From positions 1 through 11,677 of the forward strand of contig JAPKZM010000209.1 in the NCBI GenBank assembly GCA_026393775.1: a stretch of 11,677 bases of DNA. Direction: 5' to 3'. This stretch comes from Candidatus Aminicenantota bacterium (GTDB taxonomy: Bacteria > Acidobacteriota > Aminicenantia > UBA2199). Numbering within the stretch: the first letter of the stretch is position 1; each line of letters begins with the position of its first letter. Positions 5,737-11,677 of the stretch are shown here, piece after piece. The notes beneath the pieces are model-generated. The model saw only the letters and a list, made by a program, of their open reading frames with translations. It searched no databases and was not told the DNA's origin. Made by a program: the position numbers and the translations under genes.

Positions 5737-6688
5737 GGTATTCCTTCAAAATCTTGATGTAACTTTCTTTTTTCAATTGCTCGATGTAATCTTTCAGCTT
5801 GACCTGCTGAATTTCTTCGCGCAGCTTACGGATGATCTCTTCACGAACATCCTTGACTTCTATTAAGTGGTCGGGGCTGAAATCGGCGAGTTGAATGATG
5901 TACCAGCCGTTGTCGGTCTCGATCCAGCCGGAATATTCATCCTTCTTTAACTTCAACGCCGCTTCTTCCAGGTTCTTATCTAGTTCGCCTTTCTTGAATT
6001 TCCCCAGGACGACGGAGTTGGCTGCGTCGGGAAGTTCTGAATATTTTTTAGCCGTTGGCTCGAAGAGTCCGGGTTTCAGTTCGGCTGTGACCTGGTCCAT
6101 TTTTGCCTGCGGCTTTGGTTCTGCTGCGCTTTTTTTCAGGAAGATGGCATTTAATGTGATCTCGGCGGGCATGGTGAATTCTTCGGGATGATTCCGGTAA
6201 TACTCCATGACCTGCGGATTATCCACCTTGATCTTGGCTCCCACCTCTTCCGCGATCAGCCGTTCCTGCTTGCGCCGTTCCTTCCACATCTCCTTCCAAG
6301 CGCTGAATTCGATCCCTTCCGCCTGAAGGGCTTTTTTCAAGTCATCGTCACTGGCGAATTGGTACTGTTTTTTGATTTCCTGGATGATCATTTCCACATC
6401 GCTTTCGACGTTGTAGTTTTTTTCCTTTATCTTGGACAGCAGCAGTTTCTGCTCGATAAACCTGTTCAGCAGATCCTTTTTCAATTCCCGGGTCGCCTCG
6501 GCCAGTTGTTCTCCCGCCATTTGCGACTGCAGGGAACGCAGCATTTCCGCCTCGAATTTCCTTAACTCGCTGCCGGTAATCACTTCGTCATTGACTATGG
6601 CGTAAATTTCCTCGATCGTTTCCGCTGCCGCGAGACCCCGATTAATCGCCAGGGCCAGGATCGCTGTCAGAAAAATTTTTAGCTTCAT
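5732..6688 (-). CDS. SurA-like periplasmic chaperone with degenerate parvulin domain
   Basis: 318 residues. A signal peptide covers about 1-22 (KLK basic start, hydrophobic ILTAILALA-like core, LAAA|E cleavage). Residues 27-150 form the SurA N-domain: IYAIVNDEVITGSEL is the SurA-type opening, followed by a helical, highly charged region. Residues about 176-270 resemble a parvulin (PpiC) fold with GELDKNLEEAALKLKKDEYSGWIETDNGWYIIQL, but the first catalytic His of parvulins falls at Ala181 and the second (usually G-Y/F-H) at Tyr263. Isomerase activity is therefore unlikely; chaperoning of outer-membrane proteins is the likelier job. The start at 6688 has GGAG 9 nt upstream and overlaps the preceding gene by 47 nt, so the two are co-transcribed from the 7649-7677 promoter. 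The C-terminal helix (276-318) matches the SurA fold returning to the N-domain. Confidence 0.82.
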   Translation of the reverse strand: MKLKIFLTAILALAINRGLAAAETIEEIYAIVNDEVITGSELRKFEAEMLRSLQSQMAGEQLAEATRELKKDLLNRFIEQKLLLSKIKEKNYNVESDVEMIIQEIKKQYQFASDDDLKKALQAEGIEFSAWKEMWKERRKQERLIAEEVGAKIKVDNPQVMEYYRNHPEEFTMPAEITLNAIFLKKSAAEPKPQAKMDQVTAELKPGLFEPTAKKYSELPDAANSVVLGKFKKGELDKNLEEAALKLKKDEYSGWIETDNGWYIIQLADFSPDHLIEVKDVREEIIRKLREEIQQVKLKDYIEQLKKESYIKILKEYQ

Positions 6689-7640
6689 TTTGGCTCACTC
6701 CGGAATCAGATTTAATATAGGAAAAGTACAAATTGTCATAATGCAATTGCAACGGGATTTCCGTTTTCAGCCCGACCAAAAAATCTTGGTACGCATCCGC
6801 CAGCCTGGCCGAAAGCATCTTGCTCTTTATTTCATCCTTTACCGCGTCCAACAAGCGCATCCTGGCCTTTCTTTTCTGAGTGATCTTAAACAGATGGAAG
6901 CCGTAAGGCGATTCGACGATCGGGCTGATCTCGTTTACTTTCAGTGAAAAAACCACCCCTTCCATTTCCTGGGGCAGCATCCCTTTTTCAAAAAACCCCA
7001 TGGCGCCACCATTGGCTGCCTCGGGAGAGATCGATTCGCCCCGGGCAATCTCTTCAAAACGCGACGGCTGGTTCAGGAGTTCCTGACGGATTTTTAGCAA
7101 TTGTTCGCGATCCTTGACCATGATCTGAAAAAGCCGGATTTCCTCGCTCCTGCGAAATTCAGTCAGATTGGATTCATAAAATCGCGTCACCTCGGCGTCG
7201 CTGACCGCCACATCCTTGTAGACGCTGGCCAGGAGATATTTCTGCACTTTCAATACCTTGCGAATCGTCGGCACATCCACGTTCAGGTCCTGGCGCCGGG
7301 ACTTGATTTCTTTCAAGTAATCCGCCACTTCGCTCTCGCCGAGCTGAATGTTGGCTTGCTCCGCTTTAAACAAGAGGATTTGCTGTTCGCAAAAAACATC
7401 GAACAAACGGGAAAGCAGTTTGTCATTGTCCTTCTGCGTGAAGGCGTCCACGAATTGGAGCCGGATAAAATTTTTAAAATCACGGTTGGTCAAGGAAGCG
7501 GAACCAATGGCCAGTACGACCCTGTTATCCAGGGCCGCGGCTTTGTCGGCAGCCTGCTTGGCGTTGTTGGACGCGGAAGAATTCTTGCATTGGGCGAAAA
7601 AAGCCGCAAAAACAATAATGAAAACCCATTTTTTGTCCAT
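6642..7640 (-). CDS. PpiC/SurA-type periplasmic peptidyl-prolyl isomerase
   Basis: 332 residues, exported: basic MDKK, a hydrophobic core 5-16, then AQC at 16-18. Cys18 could be lipidated, but Gln at -1 and Phe at -3 make a poor lipobox, so a plain secreted form is also possible. Residues about 40-160 are a SurA/PrsA-like N-domain (VVLAIGSASLTNRDF opening). Residues 168-256 are a fuller parvulin domain: FEEIARGESISPEAANGG (195-212), FSLKVNEISPIVESPYGFHLFKI (split across 231-253), with the second conserved His as His249. The first His is replaced by Gln172 in LFQIMV, so catalysis may be altered. Likely roles are folding of exported or outer-membrane proteins with the overlapping downstream SurA-like protein. 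ATG 7640 lies 8 nt after a TATAAT box and has no ribosome site, suggesting a near-leaderless message. Confidence 0.85.
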   Translation of the reverse strand: MDKKWVFIIVFAAFFAQCKNSSASNNAKQAADKAAALDNRVVLAIGSASLTNRDFKNFIRLQFVDAFTQKDNDKLLSRLFDVFCEQQILLFKAEQANIQLGESEVADYLKEIKSRRQDLNVDVPTIRKVLKVQKYLLASVYKDVAVSDAEVTRFYESNLTEFRRSEEIRLFQIMVKDREQLLKIRQELLNQPSRFEEIARGESISPEAANGGAMGFFEKGMLPQEMEGVVFSLKVNEISPIVESPYGFHLFKITQKRKARMRLLDAVKDEIKSKMLSARLADAYQDFLVGLKTEIPLQLHYDNLYFSYIKSDSGVSQNEAKNFSDSDPGPGD

Positions 7641-7648
7641 TCGCGAGT

Positions 7649-7677
7649 ATTATATACCAGTCCCGTCATGATTTCAA
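7649..7677 (-). promoter_or_regulatory. Promoter of the SurA/PpiC pair
   Basis: On the minus strand, TTGAAA (7677-7672, 5 of 6 to consensus), a 17-nt spacer and TATAAT (7654-7649). The predicted start of transcription is 0-2 nt from ATG 7640, so the leader is essentially absent. Confidence 0.82.
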
Positions 7678-7739
7678 TGAGGCCTGAAGCGCGGTCGGAA
7701 ATGAAAAAGGGCTTCCCAAACCCAGTCCATGCGGGACAG

Positions 7740-7778
7740 ACAAATTAGATCCGCCCACTACGTGTCCGGATAATTTGT
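7740..7778. repeat. Imperfect inverted repeat upstream of uppS promoter
   Basis: ACAAATTA (7740-7747) and TAATTTGT (7771-7778) are perfect 8-bp arms. Inside them TCCG (7750-7753) pairs with CGGA (7767-7770) if GA at 7748-7749 bulges. The right arm ends 5 bp before the uppS -35 box and the element lies between two divergent promoters. It could be an operator for a dimeric regulator; no regulator is encoded nearby. Confidence 0.45.
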
Positions 7779-7783
7779 GCTGG

Positions 7784-7812
7784 TTGACAAAACGACGGGG
7801 AATAAATATAAT
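7784..7812 (+). promoter_or_regulatory. Full-consensus sigma70-type promoter of uppS operon
   Basis: TTGACA (7784-7789), a 17-nt spacer and TATAAT (7807-7812) match consensus at all twelve positions. The expected transcription start, seven bases beyond the -10 box, is 7819, exactly the A of the uppS ATG. Confidence 0.9.
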
Positions 7813-7818
7813 TCATGG

Positions 7819-8577
7819 ATGTTAGACCATGTGCGCTCCTTGTATCCCAAAGAAAGCGCTGAATTTTCCCTGCTGGGTCGGATCGATGAAAAACGCATAC
7901 CACGGCATGTGGCGATCATCATGGACGGCAACGGGCGCTGGGCCAAGCAAAAAAAACTGCCCAGGACAGCCGGTCATAGCGCTGGCGCCGAAACCGCCAG
8001 GGCCAGCACCGAAATGGCCGCCCGCTTGGGCATCAAGTTCCTGACTCTATTTACTTTTTCAAGCGAAAATTGGAAAAGACCGGCCAGCGAAATCCGCTTC
8101 CTGATGAACATGCTCTATGAAAATCTACTCACCCAAATGGATTTATTGGAAAAAAACAGCATCAAATTAAAAATATTGGGCGTGATCGACAAGCTGCCTG
8201 GCAAATTGAGGGAAAAATTGCAAGAAACCGAAAGACAATCGCAGGAAAACCGCGGGTTGCAAGTAAATCTGGCTCTCAATTACGGAGCACGAACGGAAAT
8301 CGTCTACGCCGTCAAGCAAATCATCGCCCAAGGCATCCCCGTTTCCCGGCTGAATGAAAAAACATTCGCCAATTTCTTGAACACGGCTGGATGTCCTGAT
8401 CCCGATCTGCTGATCCGGACCTCGGGCGAGTTGAGGATATCCAACTTTCTCCTCTACCAGATCGCCTACAGCGAACTGTACTTTACCCCGGTTTTGTGGC
8501 CCGACTTCAAGGCAATTGATTTTTTTAAAGCGATCATCGATTTCCAGGACCGCGACAGGAGATTCGGAAACATATGA
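7819..8577 (+). CDS. uppS: Isoprenyl transferase (undecaprenyl diphosphate synthase) UppS
   Basis: cis-Prenyltransferase that extends farnesyl diphosphate with isopentenyl diphosphate to the C55 carrier used for peptidoglycan and O-antigen. The product is 252 residues, family length. Motifs: MDGNGRWAK (35-43, with the catalytic Asp36), GH-x2-G at 52-56, FTFSSENWKRP (78-88), NLALNYGARTEI (150-161), PDLLIRTSGELRISNFLLYQ (195-214) and SELYFTPVLWPDF (218-230). The frame is open further upstream, with GTG at 7777, but that start lies 5' of the -35 box, whereas ATG 7819 sits exactly at the predicted transcript end. I therefore call a leaderless start at 7819. An ATG at 7815 is out of frame. The stop overlaps the cdsA start as ATGA. 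Confidence 0.94.
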   Translation: MLDHVRSLYPKESAEFSLLGRIDEKRIPRHVAIIMDGNGRWAKQKKLPRTAGHSAGAETARASTEMAARLGIKFLTLFTFSSENWKRPASEIRFLMNMLYENLLTQMDLLEKNSIKLKILGVIDKLPGKLREKLQETERQSQENRGLQVNLALNYGARTEIVYAVKQIIAQGIPVSRLNEKTFANFLNTAGCPDPDLLIRTSGELRISNFLLYQIAYSELYFTPVLWPDFKAIDFFKAIIDFQDRDRRFGNI

Positions 8578-9374
8578 AAGATCTAAGCAAACGCCTGCCG
8601 ACCACCGCCGTTCTAATCGTTTTTGCATACTGCGCCATCCGTTTCCTGCCGACCGTTTATTTTTCGGCTGTCCTCTACCTGCTGATCAGCCTGGCTGTCG
8701 TTGAATTGATCAGATTGACCCGTCCGCAGCTATTTTCCCGGCCGCTGATTTTCTTCAACGGCCTCCTGATCGCCTTGGCCTTCACCATAGAGCAGATCAG
8801 TCTGGTACTGGCTTTGACCGTGATCGTGATCGCCAGCGGTCTGTTCTACCTTTTTTCCATCAAGGAGCAGGCGCAGCTCGAATCATTCGTCCGGGACATA
8901 GGCATCCATTGCCTCACCGTGTTTTACCTGTACATCCCCCTCTATTTTCTGCTGGAATTGAAAAAACTGGGCGCCAATTTCCTTTTTTTCCTGATCCTGG
9001 TCATCGCGATCGGCGATTCGGGAGCCTACTTCGTCGGCGGTGCCTTCGGCAAGCATAAGATCTACCCTATTGCTTCCCCAAAAAAATCACTTGAGGGGCT
9101 CATCGCCGCCGTGCTGACCGCCGCCCTCAGCGGCTGGCTGTCGATCCTGCTGTTCCCGGTCCCGGTCAAGCTTTCGACCGCACTGCTCAGCGCCGCCGTC
9201 ATTGGGCTTTTTTCACAGCTCTCCGATCCGGTGGAATCCCTGTTCAAACGGGCCTCGGGGCAGAAGGACTCCGGCACGCTGCTGCCGGGACACGGCGGGG
9301 TCCTGGACCGGGTGGACAGCTACATATTCTGCGCCCCACTGCTGTTTTACCTGATCACCTACTTCTGGAAATAA
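8574..9374 (+). CDS. cdsA: Phosphatidate cytidylyltransferase CdsA
   Basis: Integral inner-membrane enzyme making CDP-diacylglycerol from phosphatidic acid and CTP, the branch point to phosphatidylethanolamine and phosphatidylglycerol. 266 residues with about eight hydrophobic segments. AIGDSGAYFVGGAFGKHK (145-162) and SPKKSLEG (168-175) are typical, and the CTP-transferase signature runs from Ser222 to Ser249 (SLFKRASGQKDSG, then LPGHGGVLDRVDS). The start shares ATGA with the uppS stop; AGGAG lies about 12 nt upstream, so coupled translation is likely. The order uppS-cdsA-dxr-rseP is conserved in many bacteria. Confidence 0.95.
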   Translation: MKDLSKRLPTTAVLIVFAYCAIRFLPTVYFSAVLYLLISLAVVELIRLTRPQLFSRPLIFFNGLLIALAFTIEQISLVLALTVIVIASGLFYLFSIKEQAQLESFVRDIGIHCLTVFYLYIPLYFLLELKKLGANFLFFLILVIAIGDSGAYFVGGAFGKHKIYPIASPKKSLEGLIAAVLTAALSGWLSILLFPVPVKLSTALLSAAVIGLFSQLSDPVESLFKRASGQKDSGTLLPGHGGVLDRVDSYIFCAPLLFYLITYFWK

Positions 9375-9416
9375 GCGCATGGCAATTTTTTTCAACAAAA
9401 AACCCGCTGCTCGCCC

Positions 9417-10577
9417 ATGGTAAAAAATATCGTTTTGCTCGGCTCCACCGGTTCGATCGGGCGCAACACCCTGGCCGTTCTGCGCGAAAACAGGAAATTT
9501 TTCCGCCTGCTCGGACTGGCGGCGGGAGCGAACAGCCAATTGCTGGGCCAGCAGGTCGCTGAGTTCGATCCGTCGCTGATCAGCGTCAAATCCAAGAAAC
9601 ACGCGCTGGAACTGCGTGAGCAGTATCCAGGGAAAAAAATATTTTTCGGCGAGGATGGTCTGCTGGATATCGTTTCCCAACCGCAAGTCGATTACGTGGT
9701 CGCCGCCATAACCGGCACTACCGCCCTGGCGGCCACGCTGCAGTCTATCCGCCTGAACCTGAGACTCTGCCTGGCCAACAAGGAAACCCTGGTCGCAGCC
9801 GGCGAGCTGATCAATCGCGAATTGAGCGCTTCCCGCTCCGAAATAATTCCCATCGACAGCGAACAGAGCGCCATCTTCCAGTGCCTGGCCTCCCGCCCCC
9901 GGCAGCATGTGCGCCGGGTGATCCTGACCGCTTCGGGCGGACCATTTTTCAGGGACAGGCAAAGGGATTTCGCCGCCATCGGGGTCGAGGAGGCCCTGGC
10001 CCACCCCACCTGGTCCATGGGGAAGAAAACAAGCATCGATTCGGCCACCATGATGAACAAAGCCCTGGAGATCATTGAAGCCCATCATCTTTTCAAGTTG
10101 CCCCCAGACAAGATCGAGGTCCTGATCCATCCCCAGAGCGTCGTCCATTCCATGGTGGAGTTCGTGGACTCTTCCGTGCTGGCCCAGTTGGGAGTTCCCG
10201 ATATGAAATTGCCGATTCTATACTCCTTAAGCCATCCCGATCGCGTCGACAGCCATTGGCCGGAGCTGGATCTAGCGCGAATGCCGCCCCTCGAGTTTTT
10301 TAAAGTGGACCAGCGCCGCTTCCCTTCCATTGCCATGGCGTACGAGGTATTGAAGCAGGGGCGAAATGCCGGAGCCGTCTTCAATACGGCCAACGAAACG
10401 GCCGTGGAATATTTCCTGGCCGGCAAGATCACCTTCGCGGAAATCTTCGCCATTGTCGGCCATGTGCTGGAAGGATGGGATTTTCTGCCAGCGCAAACCC
10501 TTGCCGACGTCCAAGAGACGATTTCTCTGGCCCGGATAAAAACCATGGAACATATCGAAAACGAGGTACTGAAATGA
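9417..10577 (+). CDS. dxr: 1-deoxy-D-xylulose-5-phosphate reductoisomerase Dxr (IspC)
   Basis: Converts DXP to 2-C-methyl-D-erythritol 4-phosphate with NADPH and a divalent metal, the first committed step of the MEP isoprenoid pathway that feeds UppS. 386 residues (family about 390-400). NADPH site GSTGSIG (9-15); ANKETL (120-125); metal ligands Asp147, Glu149 and Glu218 in PIDSEQSAIFQ and SATMMNKALE; HPTWSMG (196-202); IHPQSVVHSMV (237-247); NTANETAV (323-330). The residue after DSE is Gln150, where the family normally has His (His153 in E. coli). A 42-nt gap separates it from cdsA, and no ribosome site is visible before ATG 9417. Its stop overlaps rseP as ATGA. Confidence 0.95.
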   Translation: MVKNIVLLGSTGSIGRNTLAVLRENRKFFRLLGLAAGANSQLLGQQVAEFDPSLISVKSKKHALELREQYPGKKIFFGEDGLLDIVSQPQVDYVVAAITGTTALAATLQSIRLNLRLCLANKETLVAAGELINRELSASRSEIIPIDSEQSAIFQCLASRPRQHVRRVILTASGGPFFRDRQRDFAAIGVEEALAHPTWSMGKKTSIDSATMMNKALEIIEAHHLFKLPPDKIEVLIHPQSVVHSMVEFVDSSVLAQLGVPDMKLPILYSLSHPDRVDSHWPELDLARMPPLEFFKVDQRRFPSIAMAYEVLKQGRNAGAVFNTANETAVEYFLAGKITFAEIFAIVGHVLEGWDFLPAQTLADVQETISLARIKTMEHIENEVLK

Positions 10578-11677
10578 ACATTCTCTATCAAATTTTGACA
10601 TTCTTGTTCGTGCTGGGCATCATTGTCCTGGTCCATGAATTCGGCCATTACATTGCCGCACGGCTGATGAAGATCCGGGTGGAGGTTTTTTCATTCGGTT
10701 TCGGCAAGCGCCTCCTCGGTAAAAAGGTCGGGGAAACCGATTTCCGCCTCAGCCTGTTCCCCTTGGGCGGCTACGTGCGCATGGCCGGCGAAGAGGAATT
10801 CGACCCCGAGCACTTGAAACCTGACGAATTCATGGCCAAGAACCGGGCCCAGAAGATATTCACCCTGCTCATGGGCCCGATCATGAACGTGCTGCTCGCC
10901 CTGCTGCTGATCTTCCTCGTCAATCTGGGCGGAGTGGAAGTCGACTCATACAAGCTGGAAAAACCGGTCATCGGCTATATCGAAAAGGATTCGCCCGCCG
11001 AAAAAGCGGGCTTACGGCCCGGCGATGCGTTGCTGGCCATCAGCGGCAAAAAAACGCTCAATTGGAAGGAAGTTGAGATCATCATCGGCACCAATCCCAA
11101 GGAATATCTGCAAATTGACTTTTTGCGCGACGGCAAGTCTTTAACCACCCACTTGGACGTGATCAGCGGCAACCACTATGAAATCGGTTATGCCGGATTT
11201 TATTGGCAACTGCCGGCAGTGATCGGCCAGATCATTCAAAACTACCCGGCCGCAAAAGCGGGACTGCGGCCCGGCGACGTGATCACCGCGGTCAACGGGC
11301 GGCCCATCGCCAATTACTTCGAACTGGCCGACATCATTCACCAAGCTCCGGGGAAGCTGTTGTTTTTGACCTATCAGCGGGACGGACGCGCACTTTCCAC
11401 CCAGCTCACGCCGGTCGATGAAAAAGGGCGGGGCCTCATCGGCTTCAACGTGAAGATCGCCACTACTAAGGTCCGTTACAGTGTGGGCGCCGCCATGGAA
11501 AACAGTTTCCAGGAAGCCGCCCGGCTGACGTTCCTGACCTTCAACGCCTTTAAAAAAATGATCCAGCGCAAAATTTCGATCAGGAGTTTTTCCGGGCCCA
11601 TCGAGATCGCCCGGATTTCCCAGCAGGCGCTCATCAGCGGCTTCGCCAATTTTTTCATGCTCATCGCCTTCATTTCC
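10574..11677 (+). CDS. rseP: Site-2 metalloprotease RseP, C-terminus cut by window edge
   Basis: Intramembrane zinc protease; in E. coli it releases sigma-E by cutting RseA and removes signal-peptide remnants. The 368 codons present show the first transmembrane helix (4-20) running into the zinc motif HEFGH (21-25), FGFGKRL and PLGGYVRMAGE (63-73), and a second helix with GPIMNVLLAL (101-110). Two PDZ domains follow, about 131-200 (DSPAEKAGLRPGDALLAISG) and about 214-285 (YPAAKAGLRPGDVITAVNGR). SGPIEIARIS (340-349) begins the C-terminal membrane region; the LDG motif with the third zinc ligand lies beyond the edge. Tandem PDZ domains match the proteobacterial RseP layout rather than the single-PDZ RasP type. 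The ATGA overlap with dxr, with GAGG upstream, indicates coupled expression. The substrate here is unknown. Confidence 0.95.
   Translation, partial: MNILYQILTFLFVLGIIVLVHEFGHYIAARLMKIRVEVFSFGFGKRLLGKKVGETDFRLSLFPLGGYVRMAGEEEFDPEHLKPDEFMAKNRAQKIFTLLMGPIMNVLLALLLIFLVNLGGVEVDSYKLEKPVIGYIEKDSPAEKAGLRPGDALLAISGKKTLNWKEVEIIIGTNPKEYLQIDFLRDGKSLTTHLDVISGNHYEIGYAGFYWQLPAVIGQIIQNYPAAKAGLRPGDVITAVNGRPIANYFELADIIHQAPGKLLFLTYQRDGRALSTQLTPVDEKGRGLIGFNVKIATTKVRYSVGAAMENSFQEAARLTFLTFNAFKKMIQRKISIRSFSGPIEIARISQQALISGFANFFMLIAFIS

Noticed and set aside
7815..7817. ATG four bases before the chosen uppS start
   Set aside because: It is out of frame with UppS, and the predicted transcript start is at 7819.
9213..10148. 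Minus-strand open frame of about 311 codons
   Set aside because: It is antisense to cdsA and dxr, both unambiguous on the plus strand; its composition is that of a shadow frame.
1..11677. CRISPR array, tRNA, rRNA, insertion sequence or phage genes
   Set aside because: I saw no regularly spaced repeats, tRNA cloverleaf motifs, transposase motifs or terminal repeats; the window is dense with housekeeping envelope genes.

Overview
The window is an 11.7 kb chromosomal stretch from a diderm (LPS-making) bacterium, built almost entirely of cell-envelope genes. Base composition looks mid-50s % GC by eye, with many lysine and phenylalanine codons written as runs of A or T. Kdo transferase, LpxK, an LpxL-type acyltransferase, SurA/PpiC-type chaperones and RseP require an outer membrane. 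The divergent Hfq-like protein resembles Hfq homologues I recall from Acidobacteriota (including Aminicenantes-type lineages), so I lean that way, but taxonomy is only an inference. No mobile element, tRNA, rRNA, CRISPR array or phage gene was seen.

Layout. (1) 1-1852, minus strand: a truncated GlmU-like UDP-GlcNAc pyrophosphorylase, then an Hfq-like Sm-fold protein with its own consensus promoter, then the start of pdxA (vitamin B6), which overlaps the hfq-like gene and runs off the left edge. (2) 1891-5689, plus strand: waaA, lpxK, lpxL-type acyltransferase and rph (RNase PH), all overlapping. Three consecutive late lipid A/Kdo steps are contiguous. (3) 5732-7640, minus strand: two overlapping SurA/PpiC-type periplasmic chaperone genes, convergent with rph and separated from it by a hairpin. 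(4) 7819-11677, plus strand: uppS, cdsA, dxr and rseP, a conserved envelope/isoprenoid block with 4-nt ATGA overlaps at two junctions; rseP runs off the right edge.

Together the genes supply UDP-GlcNAc (GlmU-like), assemble Kdo-lipid A (LpxK, WaaA, LpxL), make the undecaprenyl carrier and its precursor pathway (Dxr, UppS), make CDP-diacylglycerol (CdsA), and look after outer-membrane proteins and envelope stress (SurA-like pair, RseP).

The most striking signal is regulatory. Four promoters can be read directly, with 17-bp spacers and exact TATAAT boxes; two are full TTGACA-17-TATAAT consensus. Three of them (waaA, the first SurA-like gene, uppS) place TATAAT only 5-8 nt before the start codon, so their transcripts should be leaderless. 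The hfq-like gene has a normal 5' leader with a GGAAGGAG ribosome site, and the glmU-like gene has the same site (its promoter was not found). Other notable points are the GlmU-like protein lacking its acetyltransferase half, an unusual Hfq with a basic Pro-rich tail, parvulin domains missing key histidines, a Gln in place of a conserved His in Dxr, and long homopolymer runs in the LPS genes. Nothing here amounts to a wholly new multi-gene system.
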